DNA of 64,000 nt from Geminicoccaceae bacterium (lineage in GTDB: Bacteria; Pseudomonadota; Alphaproteobacteria; Geminicoccales; Geminicoccaceae), in assembly GCA_028285265.1 (NCBI GenBank), contig JANQPX010000049.1, positions 62,001 to 126,000 on the forward strand, given 5' to 3'. A program made the position numbers and the translations under genes. Of the stretch, positions 8,959 to 17,718 are shown piece after piece (within the stretch, counting starts at the first letter, position 1; the number at the start of each line of letters is the position of its first letter). The notes below the pieces were generated by a model that saw nothing but the letters and a program-made list of their open reading frames with translations, was not told where the DNA came from and did no database searches.

Positions 8959-10350
8959 TCAGGCGACGTGCGCCCCCTTGATGATCTTTGACAACACATT
9001 GATGTCGTTAAGCTTTTCGAGATTCCAGACGGCATCGACAAGCGAAGTAGCCGCGGTCATGCCGATGATCGGCTCAAGCAAATCGAGCGCTTTTGCTTGA
9101 ACCTCCCGGCTTGGCATCGGGTTGTTTGGCGTTCCCCGGACGGCCTTGGTGTGGTGTCGATAGCTTTTCCCGTCCCGAGTCCGGATCTCCAGAATGGCTT
9201 GCCTGGCCGGTCTGGCAATTGTCAATTCTGGTGATGGAACGGCGGTCATTTTCTCCCGAAGGTCTAGGACCGCCGGATCGGCCATCCGCGTTTGATCATG
9301 GGATGTTTCGAAGCTCAGGCCGCCATCAAGCAGGCAAACAGCAACGAGATGTTGTAGGCAGACGTCAGGCATGTCGCGATTGTCCACAATGACGAGACGG
9401 TCGTCGGGCATGATCAGGTCGATCTGGTCAATGCTGTCGACATCCAGCCCTTGCTGGAGCAGCGCCGTCGCCGCATCAAGAGCCGCCTGAATAGGCGAGC
9501 CGACGCACCACTTCTTGATGGATGCTTCCATGATTTCAAAACGCGAGCCGAGTTCGCTGGTCAATGCGACAGCATCCGCATCTTCCGCAAACGCTGAGAG
9601 GTAGTTGAGCTTCCCTTCTAGTGGATCTTGGACACCGGTCATTCCGGCACCGACCATCATGGCTGCCGACACGCCATTTCGAGCTCCCATGCCGCCGAAA
9701 TCAAAGGCTTTCTCAACATGCTCGGAGTCGCGCTCCCAATAGGCGATGCCGCTGGCTTGCTGGATGGCATATGAGAGTGCAGAAGCAGCCTCGGTGATTT
9801 TGAAGTCCATCAGTGACGCTGCTGCACCGACGGCACCAAATAGGGCGCCGAGACTATGCGTGCTGTGGGTCGAGGTACGAGGGCCGGATACCCCAAGTGC
9901 TATCGAGAAGCGTGCGCCGATATCATATCCGGCTGCTATCGCATTGAGTACGGCAGATCCTGATTTGGCCTGACGCTCACCGACGGCCAGTGCCGCGGGC
10001 ACCACAGCGCAACCGGGATGAAACCGTCCTTCAAGGTGAGAATCGTCCGTTTCGTCAGCGTGGGCTGTCATGCCGTTGGCAAGCGCCGCATTGATGGCCG
10101 TTGTACGAATATCGGTTCCCCAGACCGTGGCCTCGGGAGTGCCGCCCTGAGTAGCGATGAACCCGGTCGCCAATTGGCCTGCTTTCAGTCGTGAGCCCGA
10201 AATCATTGCTGCGAGTGTGTCAATAAGATGAGACTTTGTCTTCAGCGCCACATCTTCCTGCAAAGTCTGCGACGCGACGGACGTTAGGTAGTGAGCGACC
10301 GTCTCTGTGGTCCCAGCCGGCGCCCTAATGTCAGGATTATTCGCGGGCAT
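8959..10350 (-). CDS. MmgE/PrpD family protein (second of a pair)
   Basis: A 463-residue protein of the MmgE/PrpD fold, which includes 2-methylcitrate dehydratase and cis-aconitate decarboxylase. Family features are LKTKSHLIDTLAAMISGS near residue 35, ANGMTAHADETDDSHLEGRFHPGCAVVPAALA (the conserved H-x-x-x-x-D-D-x active-site loop), and WCVGSPIQAALDA near 285. Its ATG overlaps the TAA of the upstream paralogue by one base (10350), so the two are translated together. This arrangement suggests a heteromeric pair or two steps on related substrates. The exact acid is not known. Confidence 0.85.
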   Translation of the reverse strand: MPANNPDIRAPAGTTETVAHYLTSVASQTLQEDVALKTKSHLIDTLAAMISGSRLKAGQLATGFIATQGGTPEATVWGTDIRTTAINAALANGMTAHADETDDSHLEGRFHPGCAVVPAALAVGERQAKSGSAVLNAIAAGYDIGARFSIALGVSGPRTSTHSTHSLGALFGAVGAAASLMDFKITEAASALSYAIQQASGIAYWERDSEHVEKAFDFGGMGARNGVSAAMMVGAGMTGVQDPLEGKLNYLSAFAEDADAVALTSELGSRFEIMEASIKKWCVGSPIQAALDAATALLQQGLDVDSIDQIDLIMPDDRLVIVDNRDMPDVCLQHLVAVCLLDGGLSFETSHDQTRMADPAVLDLREKMTAVPSPELTIARPARQAILEIRTRDGKSYRHHTKAVRGTPNNPMPSREVQAKALDLLEPIIGMTAATSLVDAVWNLEKLNDINVLSKIIKGAHVA

Positions 10351-11762
10351 TATGCCGTCACCGTATCGACGATGTCCTTCAAGTTCGGGAGGTTTTCAAA
10401 GTCTTTGGCCATCGCCAAAAATGCTTCTGCGTTCGCTGCTGTGAGGACGTGTTGCGATGCATCGTTGAACTTCTCTGACAATTCTTCCCAGCTCAGGGGA
10501 TTTTTTGGACCACCCCGGTAATACCGATCCGATTCTTCGAAGTAGGTCTCACCATCTTTGGTCGTGAGATAGATCTTTGAGACAATCCTGCCTTTGCCGA
10601 GCGCATCGATCTCTGGATCGATGGCAACGTCAACCTTCTTTTGCATGTTTTGGCACTCAGGTGATTGAACGAAGTCATCTGCAAACTCTGAGAGTCCTGC
10701 TTTCCGACGCAAGACAATGCTTGCCATTTGGAAGGCGACACAGAATTTGGCCTCCAGGGCGTTATGGGCATGTAAAATACGAAGCGGACCTGGCTTGATC
10801 ACATTTGAGCCCGTGAGAACTTTGATGGATTGGACTTCCTCTGGTTTGATGTCGTGTTTCGCAACGAGCTTTTTCATGGTGTCCATGCCCGGATGTCCCA
10901 CGACGCCACTTGGATAGGGTTTGATCGAGGTTCCCGGGTAGATGATCGCGAACGGGTTTCTTAGACGACCGATAATTTTTGCTGGATCGTAGCCGCCGCC
11001 AAAGGCCTCAAAGAATCCACGACCAGCCTCAAGCGCGTTCGTCGGTCCGTCCATGCCCAAGGACGCGAACTTGGCGGCAGTCACTCCATTTTCAGCGGCT
11101 CGGGCCATGTTCAGCGGTTTTGACATCGTTCCGTGATTCGCGCCCACGCCAGCCGACATGGTCGACGCAATCGCTAGAGCGTTTGACGTTTGCTCATAGT
11201 CGAGACCGAGGAGTTTAGAGGACGCGACAGTAGCGCCGAAGATGCCGATGGTGCCACTGGTATGAAATCCTCGACCACCCGTAAAATGTTCGGCATCGAT
11301 CGCTTCAGCAATTTTGACTTGAACTTCAAATCCGAGAATGAAGGCTGTCAAGAAATCGTCAGTCGAGACATCCAATTGCTCCCCCAACGCAAAACAAGCG
11401 GAGAGTGGTTGGACGGTCGGATGGATCAATACCGATCGATCCTTTTCCTCAGAAAGGGCTGTATCGTCCCAATCCAGCGCATGGCCAGACATACCGTTGA
11501 TCTGCGCCGCTAGATGTACGGGAACCACGATCGAATCCTTGCCCAACGTGCGAGCGTTCTCTGCGCCGCCAATTTCCTTTGCGAATTTCCGCAGGATGAC
11601 CGCCGCCGGTTCGGTGGAGCCCGCTATCGCGACGGCTGTACCGTCGACGATACAACGCTTGGCGATCTCGATGGGCTCTTTCGGCAGGTCAGCATACTGC
11701 GTATCGACGACAAACTTGACCAGCTCGTGGGTGACGCCTTCTTTGATGGTCTCTAAAGCCAT
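10350..11762 (-). CDS. MmgE/PrpD family protein (first of a pair)
   Basis: A 470-residue paralogue of the downstream gene. It shows IAKRCIVDGTAVAIAG, then QINGMSGHALDWDDTAL (the active-site loop with the paired aspartates), GFHTSGTIGIFGATVASSKLLGL, and SIKPYPSGVVGHPGMD, all in the normal family order. The start chosen is the ATG at 11762, which has GGGAG about 9 bases upstream. An in-frame start nine codons earlier is less well placed. Members dehydrate or decarboxylate tri- or dicarboxylic acids. Two such genes in tandem, without citrate synthase or lyase genes beside them, do not match a standard methylcitrate operon. Confidence 0.85.
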   Translation of the reverse strand: MALETIKEGVTHELVKFVVDTQYADLPKEPIEIAKRCIVDGTAVAIAGSTEPAAVILRKFAKEIGGAENARTLGKDSIVVPVHLAAQINGMSGHALDWDDTALSEEKDRSVLIHPTVQPLSACFALGEQLDVSTDDFLTAFILGFEVQVKIAEAIDAEHFTGGRGFHTSGTIGIFGATVASSKLLGLDYEQTSNALAIASTMSAGVGANHGTMSKPLNMARAAENGVTAAKFASLGMDGPTNALEAGRGFFEAFGGGYDPAKIIGRLRNPFAIIYPGTSIKPYPSGVVGHPGMDTMKKLVAKHDIKPEEVQSIKVLTGSNVIKPGPLRILHAHNALEAKFCVAFQMASIVLRRKAGLSEFADDFVQSPECQNMQKKVDVAIDPEIDALGKGRIVSKIYLTTKDGETYFEESDRYYRGGPKNPLSWEELSEKFNDASQHVLTAANAEAFLAMAKDFENLPNLKDIVDTVTA

Positions 11763-12012
11763 GTGTCGAGCTCCCAATGGCAAGGCCAAGATAGAGTAAG
11801 TATTCTTGAAGTCATCCGGTCCGATAACGCAGCGTCAGCTGATAAGAGAGGATGTCCGGGATCAGGTTGACGTCGGTGCGGTTGAATAGAGCCTTTCAGC
11901 AATCCAATGCTACGGCACGTCGCAAGAGGACGGCGACCAGTGATTTGGCTTTGTATTATACGGACTTTCAACAGCAAAAGGCTTATCTCTGGCCATCCAA
12001 GCCACGATTTGC

Positions 12013-12480
12013 TCACCTGGCGCGCAGAATTTTCTCGAGCAATGCCAGCGCGTCACGAGCAAATTGCCACATATTCTCTTCTCGATCTGACTGACCGGTC
12101 TCGACAGTGATGGTACGAGCTATCGGGCCAATGACGGCAATGCAGCTATGGCCTGGCTGATCACCATATCGATTGCCCGATGGACCCGCTGCCCCCGTCT
12201 CGCCAACGCCCCAGGTTGTCCCTAAACGCTCCCGGCTCGTGCTAGCCAACAACTGCGCGTAGGACTCGGTACTCGGGCGCATGCCTGGATTGGCATCAAG
12301 GTCGATATCGAGCAGAGTCTTGCGTGCCGATTGCGTGTAGATCACGCCACCGCCGACGAAATATGTCGACGCGCCTGGCACTGCAAGAAGCGCTGCCGAA
12401 ATCAATCCACCGGTAGAAGACTCCGCAATCGCGACAGTCTCACCACGCTCCTTGAGCAAGGCGCTGACCGCTTCGGCCAT
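12013..12480 (-). CDS. CinA-family nicotinamide-nucleotide amidase (PncC-like)
   Basis: A 155-residue stand-alone CinA C-terminal domain. The signature motifs are TVAIAESSTGGLISAALLAVPGAS near the N-terminus, YFVGGGVIYTQSARKTLL, and GVGETGAAGPSGNRYGDQPG. The second Ser of ESSTGG is at the expected catalytic position. The family deamidates nicotinamide mononucleotide to nicotinate mononucleotide in pyridine nucleotide recycling, though some members may act on other amides. The ATG at 12480 gives the standard length; the open frame continues upstream without homology. The gene points the same way as the PrpD pair but is 250 bases upstream of it, so co-transcription is possible but not shown. 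Confidence 0.75.
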   Translation of the reverse strand: MAEAVSALLKERGETVAIAESSTGGLISAALLAVPGASTYFVGGGVIYTQSARKTLLDIDLDANPGMRPSTESYAQLLASTSRERLGTTWGVGETGAAGPSGNRYGDQPGHSCIAVIGPIARTITVETGQSDREENMWQFARDALALLEKILRAR

Positions 12481-13178
12481 AGATACGAGGGATGACACGG
12501 GGCGTCTCCTAAAAGTTCGAGACCACATCTTCAGGATGATGATAGACTCTGTCCAGGGCACATTGAAACCAGCGACCGTGTTGGGTGTACGCAATAACCT
12601 ACGCCGACGTCGGACGCTGTGGTTCGTGATGTCAAAGACTGATGACGTCGGCTGCCAATATGTTGACGTCGAGCAGCATCGAAACGAAGAACTTGGTCCC
12701 AGTCTCGAACGTTGGATCTCGAACCCGATCAACTCGGCAAAGAGTATTCCGGCGAAAGAGAGGAATCATGACATGACGACAGCATCTGTCGAGTGCATCC
12801 GATTGGCTCGCCAGTCACGCTCAAGAAATCACTTTGGGTGGAAAGGCGATCACTCCTCGTCAATATGAGCTCTTGATCTCAGAGTGATGTGGAATGGTCG
12901 TTTTCGGAACAGTGTCGTTGTCAACTATAGAGTGGTCTCAATACTCAGTCGACTTCAAGGGTATACTCGTAACGTCCTGTTTTGTAGAAAGACGTTCTTG
13001 GCATGCTTTCGCTCCTGAATGGTGCAACCTGACCTAGTCCGCCAGGTGCACTTCGTCCTTTTGAAGACCATCTTTATGGTGATATTGGGGGGCGGACTAG
13101 GCCATTAGGGAATTCAGCGGCCATTCACATGTTCTTTCATAAAGACACTTCAATCATGTTATTAGGAGCGAACACGCC
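12481..13178. other. Intergenic region with a long-loop inverted repeat
   Basis: This 698-base stretch has no convincing gene. It contains the 11-base inverted repeat CCTAGTCCGCC (13033-13043) and GGCGGACTAGG (13091-13101), separated by 47 bases. A TAGGAGCG ribosome-binding site for the next gene sits at 13163-13170. Confidence 0.6.
13033..13101. repeat. Perfect 11-bp inverted repeat with a 47-bp centre
   Basis: The left arm is CCTAGTCCGCC at 13033-13043 and the right arm GGCGGACTAGG at 13091-13101. It has no T-run, so it is not a simple terminator. It could be a structured 5' leader for the gene at 13179 or the relic of a small mobile repeat. Confidence 0.5.
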
Positions 13179-14834
13179 GTGCCCACCATTGTCTCTCGTT
13201 GTATTCTTCCGTTGGCTGTCGCTAGCCTTCTCTCAACGTCCTGGTCGATCCAAGCTCGAGACTTTGGCAGTATGTCGGAGGAGGAGCGAAAGGAATTACT
13301 TGGCGCTCATATCGAAATCCAAGGTGTTGATCACATACTCGTTGTCTGTAACGAGCTTGCGCCGGATTACGTTGCTGCCAATCAGGCGATTATGGCTGAC
13401 TTCAAAACGAGCCGCTCCATCGACAAGGCGCGGCCGATCACGGATCGGTTCGCTGCATGGTTAGAGGCCCGTGATACCAAAGGTCAGATGGCATTGGCTC
13501 TGACGATTCCTCTCGTGCAGAAGGCTGTTCGCGATTCGCTGGAGAAGGAGCCCGAGAAGTGCGCGGCGTTGTTTGAGTCGGAACTCGAGGATTCTGAATT
13601 CGGCAGTATATCGTCAGTGGTGCAGGCCTATGGACTGGGTGCGGCTGACAACACGGCGAACCAAGCGACATCTCATCCTGTCGAAACGGCCGCGTCCGAG
13701 CCTGAGCCCGCCGCTGCCACTGCCCAACCAACGACAGCCGTCTCTGCAGCGGAGATCGGCATGCCGACGCCGATCGGCGATCGCGTCGAAGAGCTCCCGG
13801 GCATCAGTTGGAAGGCGATGACTGGCGTGCGCGACGCTGACTCAGGCGGTGCGTATTGCGTCTGGCGTTGCTTGGCATTGGAGTATGATGATGGGGATGA
13901 TCACTTTCCTTGGTTGATTATCCACGAAGCGGTACCGCTGGGTGCCGATGCTGCCGTCGACCAACTCTTTGCTTTGACCGATGCCTATGAGGTAATCAGT
14001 CAGGAAGTGGTGGATGCCGAAAGCTACCGTCCGCACATGGCGATGAAACCGGATGGCCTCGCTATTCGGAATACGACGACCGAACGTTATTCAAAAGAAA
14101 ACAAAGATGTTTTCTTTGCCCTTGAGAAGGATGGTCTAACCACGATTGCCCAGCTTCACTATAGCGCAAGACGCAAGGCCTCAGAGGTAGCTCAAGAGGC
14201 ACTTACTTATGTCATTACGCAGCTTCACGTCGATCCTGTGCTGATCAAAGCGGAGCTAGCCAACAACCCGATCGCCCCCTCGATCGAGTCGGCACGGGGC
14301 GCGCCGCCTATAGACGGTCAGGTAATCTACGCGGAAACGCCCAACTCATCGATGAATGCGTTGACGCTAAGCCTCAGCTATGATGATGACGTTCGCTATC
14401 TCGACACGTCGGTGCTCGACAGTGATGGCCCGGTCATCGACATGAACGAGTCGACCTACTACTACGTGCCGCCGCAGCCGGACGGTGCCATGATCGAAGG
14501 TGTGTTCACTTCCGCTGATGGCTATGCAGGCGTTGGCATTTCGGTCCTGAAGAGCGAGACGTTGGTTTTCAATAGGAACGGTCGCTATACCACCTCGTCC
14601 AGTAGCGGCGTGGTCGGTGGTTTTCTCGCGTCCGCCGGTGGCAGCAGCGAAGGCGAGGGGAGCTATCGCATCAACGGCTACACCCTCGAGCTTCGTTCGG
14701 ACGACGGCACGACCCAAAGCGACGTCTTCTTTCCCTATTTGTCGCGCACCTTCTGGCCGGGAAGTGATGGGCCTGCCGATGAGGTCAATTTCATCAATGT
14801 CGGCGGGAAAATTCTTTACCGGGATGACGGCTAG
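13179..14834 (+). CDS. Secreted protein of unknown function
   Basis: 551 residues starting at a GTG (13179) with TAGGAGCG upstream. A signal peptide is clear (about 1-26, MPTIVSRCILPLAVASLLSTSWS ending SIQA). Residues about 27-140 form a helical domain. A low-complexity Ala/Pro/Glu/Thr linker follows (about 165-195). A central domain has a close Cys pair (YCVWRC). A C-terminal beta-rich segment (SADGYAGVGISV to the end) resembles a small lipocalin-like barrel, though that is only an impression. I do not recognise the family. It is followed by another exported protein on the same strand, which suggests a cell-envelope role for the pair. Confidence 0.75.
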   Translation: MPTIVSRCILPLAVASLLSTSWSIQARDFGSMSEEERKELLGAHIEIQGVDHILVVCNELAPDYVAANQAIMADFKTSRSIDKARPITDRFAAWLEARDTKGQMALALTIPLVQKAVRDSLEKEPEKCAALFESELEDSEFGSISSVVQAYGLGAADNTANQATSHPVETAASEPEPAAATAQPTTAVSAAEIGMPTPIGDRVEELPGISWKAMTGVRDADSGGAYCVWRCLALEYDDGDDHFPWLIIHEAVPLGADAAVDQLFALTDAYEVISQEVVDAESYRPHMAMKPDGLAIRNTTTERYSKENKDVFFALEKDGLTTIAQLHYSARRKASEVAQEALTYVITQLHVDPVLIKAELANNPIAPSIESARGAPPIDGQVIYAETPNSSMNALTLSLSYDDDVRYLDTSVLDSDGPVIDMNESTYYYVPPQPDGAMIEGVFTSADGYAGVGISVLKSETLVFNRNGRYTTSSSSGVVGGFLASAGGSSEGEGSYRINGYTLELRSDDGTTQSDVFFPYLSRTFWPGSDGPADEVNFINVGGKILYRDDG

Positions 14835-14948
14835 TATGGCAAAGCGTATGTCTTCGCTTTGACGGTGAAACAAGTCGCTTCCGACATTCAGGCAAACTAA
14901 AGATCGACGTGCGCAAGTATATTCAGCTTCCGACCAGAGGATTGTTCT

Positions 14949-17258
14949 ATGGTGAACCGTCTCACTCCAGCGGCCACTCTGGCCGTTCTGATTGCGCAAG
15001 CCCAAGCATTTGCGAGCGATTACCCTGAACGGAAACGCGCTATCGACGCTATGCCGCCATCAGTCGTCGATCATGAGCGCTTGGATGCGCTTCCCACGCC
15101 CTTGTCTACCATCAATCTTGATGCCACCAGCGATGTTGGAGATGCCGCTGGATTGGTGTCCGGCGGCGAACAGCTGGTGCAGGCTTCCGATTTTCTCCAG
15201 CTAGACAGGTCGCGGGTGCGTCTTGCAGGTAGCTATGGGGACGTCGGTGATATCCGCGTTGCTCAGGCCGATTTCGAGGGTGCCCTCAAAACTTTACAGT
15301 CAGATCTCGAGGGCGCCGAGCAGCGATTGGCCAGGGATCCGGATAACGGTCAAAAGCAGTGGGATTTATTGATCAGTTATGCTGACGTCGGCGATGTGCT
15401 TCGTGATCAAGGCGATCTCATTGGTGCCCTTGACGCCTTCCAGGCTAGTCACAAAATCGCCAAAGGGCTCGCAGCCAGCGATCCTGAAAACGATCATTGG
15501 CAGCGGACTCTCTCGGTCAGCCATGAGAAAATCGGCGATGCCCGCCGTGATCAGGGCAGTCTCAATGGCGCCCTCAACGCCTTCCAGGCCAGTCACGAGA
15601 TCAGAGAGCGGCTCTTAGCTAGAGATCCGGAAAACAGTCACGCGCAGCGGGATCTCTCGGTCAGTCATAGCAAAGTCGGCGACGTTCTTCTTGATCAGGG
15701 CGATCTCAATGGTGCCCTCAAGGCCTTCGAGGCCAGTCACGAGATTGCCGAACAGCTCTTGGCCAGGGATCCGGAGAACGACCAATGGCAACGGGATCTA
15801 TCGATCGACCAAGAGAAAATCGGCGTGGTCCGGCGGGGCCAGGGCGATCTCGATGGTGCCCTCGACGCCCTCCAGGCCAGTCGCGAGATTAGAGAGCAAC
15901 TGTTGGCCAGGGACCCCGACAATAGTCAAAGGCAGCGGGATCTCTCGAGCAGCCATGAGAAGATCGGCAATGTTCGCCGCGATCAGGGCGATCTCGATGG
16001 TGCTCTCAAAGCCTTCCAGGCCAGTCACGAGATCATAGAGCGGCTGGTGGCCAAGGATCCGGATAACAGTCAAGGACAGCAGAACTTATCGAGCAGCCTC
16101 GATAAAATCGGCATTGTTCGCCGCGATCAGGGTGATCTCGATGGTGCCCTCAGAGCTTTCCAGGCCGGTCATGAGGTCCTAGAACAGCTCGCGGCCAGGT
16201 ATCCGGAAAACGATCTATGGCAGCGGGGTCTTTCGGTCAGCTACGAGAGAATTGGGAGTGTTCACGTGGCACAGGGCGATCTCGATAGTGCCCTCAATGC
16301 CTTCCAGACCGACCTTGAGATCGCCAAAAAGCTCGCCGTCAGGTATCCGGACAATAATCAATTGCAGCGGGGTCTCTCAATCAGCTATGAGAAGATCGGT
16401 GATGTTCGCGTGGCTCAGGGTGATCTCGACGGCGCCCTCAAAGCCTTCGAGGCCAGTCACGAGATCAGAGAGCAGCTGTTGGTCTGGGAACCGGGTAATC
16501 GCCGATGGCGGCTGGATGCATCGCTCAGCTATGAAAGAATTGGCGATGTGCGCGTGGCCGAGGGCGATCTCGATGGTGCCCTCAATGCTTTCCAGGCCAG
16601 TTTTAAGATCAGAGAGCAACTGGCGGCTAGCGATCCGGGCAACAGTCACGGGCAGTTGGTTCTCTCGATCAGCCATGAGAGAATCGGTGATGTTCGTGTT
16701 GCCCAGGGCGATCTTGATGAGGCTATGAGAGCTTTCGAAGCCGGTTTTGAGGTCAGAGAGCAACTGTTGGCCCGGGATCCGAAGAACCGTCAATGGCTGC
16801 GTGGTCTCGCAATAAGTTATGAGAGAATCGGCGATGTTCGTGCTGCCCAGGGCGGTCTTGACGCAGCTCTCAACGCCTTCGAGGCCAGTCAAGAGATCAG
16901 GGAGCAGCTCGCGGCGAGAGATCCGGATAACCGTCAATGGCAGTGGGATCTCGCCTTCTCCCATGAACGTGTTGGAGACATAGCGATCCAAAATGAGAGA
17001 GCGAGGGAGGCTATTGCTGCTTTCGAGCGAGCTCTCGCAGTCTATGAGGAAGTCTTGGTTCGATATCCGAACGATATCGAGACTCGTGTCTTTTCAGTGG
17101 TCCCTCATTGGCGACTAGGCAATCTCAAGGACGTCGACGGAAGGACACATTTGGAGCAGGCTCTGGACATCTTGAAGCCCCTCGACGAAGAAAATCAGCT
17201 TGATGCGGGGCGAAGAGACTGGATACCTCAGCTTGAGGCGGAGCTCGAGGCTCTGTGA
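14949..17258 (+). CDS. Exported TPR-like protein with thirteen 48-residue repeats
   Basis: 769 residues. After a likely signal peptide (MVNRLTPAATLAVLIAQAQA) comes a unique region of about 70 residues. About thirteen repeats of 48 residues follow, in the pattern SYE+IGDVRxAQGDLDGAL, then AFQASHEIREQL, then LARDPDNxQWQRDLS. The last, diverged unit and a capping helix end the protein. The pattern is that of tetratricopeptide-type alpha-solenoids and should make a long curved protein-binding scaffold. Adjacent units are so alike at the DNA level (144-bp period) that copy number could change by recombination. Its partners are unknown. It starts 114 bases after the unknown secreted protein. Confidence 0.85.
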   Translation: MVNRLTPAATLAVLIAQAQAFASDYPERKRAIDAMPPSVVDHERLDALPTPLSTINLDATSDVGDAAGLVSGGEQLVQASDFLQLDRSRVRLAGSYGDVGDIRVAQADFEGALKTLQSDLEGAEQRLARDPDNGQKQWDLLISYADVGDVLRDQGDLIGALDAFQASHKIAKGLAASDPENDHWQRTLSVSHEKIGDARRDQGSLNGALNAFQASHEIRERLLARDPENSHAQRDLSVSHSKVGDVLLDQGDLNGALKAFEASHEIAEQLLARDPENDQWQRDLSIDQEKIGVVRRGQGDLDGALDALQASREIREQLLARDPDNSQRQRDLSSSHEKIGNVRRDQGDLDGALKAFQASHEIIERLVAKDPDNSQGQQNLSSSLDKIGIVRRDQGDLDGALRAFQAGHEVLEQLAARYPENDLWQRGLSVSYERIGSVHVAQGDLDSALNAFQTDLEIAKKLAVRYPDNNQLQRGLSISYEKIGDVRVAQGDLDGALKAFEASHEIREQLLVWEPGNRRWRLDASLSYERIGDVRVAEGDLDGALNAFQASFKIREQLAASDPGNSHGQLVLSISHERIGDVRVAQGDLDEAMRAFEAGFEVREQLLARDPKNRQWLRGLAISYERIGDVRAAQGGLDAALNAFEASQEIREQLAARDPDNRQWQWDLAFSHERVGDIAIQNERAREAIAAFERALAVYEEVLVRYPNDIETRVFSVVPHWRLGNLKDVDGRTHLEQALDILKPLDEENQLDAGRRDWIPQLEAELEAL
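15207..17115 (+). repeat. 144-bp tandem coding repeats within the TPR-like gene
   Basis: About thirteen in-frame units of 144 bp (48 codons). A typical core is GGCGATCTCGATGGTGCCCT followed by a conserved CCTTCCAGGCCAGTCACGAG block. Units near 15,550-16,050 are the most alike. The region codes for protein and is not a CRISPR or satellite array. Confidence 0.85.
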
Positions 17259-17541
17259 TGGCCAAAATGTTCGATAGTGAATGACTTATGGCCTTTCCAT
17301 TAAGAAATCGATCAGCAAGGGTCATAGTGATGTCAGCAAATCAAATGACTCGCTCATCGGTCGCGTTCGTACAGATCAAATAGTCTTGAGAACAACAAAG
17401 CGAAACAACTACAAAAGGCTGATCGCCACCATTCGTGTCTGCGACTTATGGTTGATTTTTCGTTCGCTTTCTCACTACGCCTAGGCCTCGTGTTAACCCG
17501 TGCGGGTACTGTTACTTGCGGCCTCCTTGTGAGCAATTGCC

Positions 17542-17718
17542 GGATTAGTGCCCGGCTGCGAGCAGCTGGTGAAGGCTTCCGATCCTTTCCAGCTGGGCAG
17601 GGCGCTAGAGCGTCGTGCAGGTGGCTATGGGGACATTGACGATGCTCAGGCCGCATTCGCGGGCGTCCTTAAATCTGTCTGGTCCGATCTCCAGATCGCC
17701 TTTCACAGGCTCAAGTAA
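17542..17718 (+). pseudogene. Decayed partial copy of the TPR-like gene's N-terminal region
   Basis: The open stretch ending at the TAA at 17716-17718 reads GLVPGCEQLVKASDPFQL, then AGGYGDIDDAQAAFAGVLKS. This matches the intact gene near residues 65-115 (GLVSGGEQLVQASDFLQL, then AGSYGDVGDIRVAQADFEGALKT), with a short internal deletion. Upstream in this frame there is a TGA and no start codon. A hydrophobic segment in another frame (from 17448) may be the shifted signal peptide. It is therefore a frameshifted and truncated duplicate lying just downstream of the parent gene. It runs 8 bases into the end of the oppositely oriented channel gene. Confidence 0.7.

Noticed and set aside
12481..12732. 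An 84-residue extension of the CinA-like gene
   Set aside because: The added part has no similarity to the family and the standard CinA C-terminal domain starts at 12480.
15207..17115. A CRISPR-like regular array
   Set aside because: The 144-bp period is in frame and codes for a protein repeat; there are no short identical repeats with unique spacers and no cas genes.
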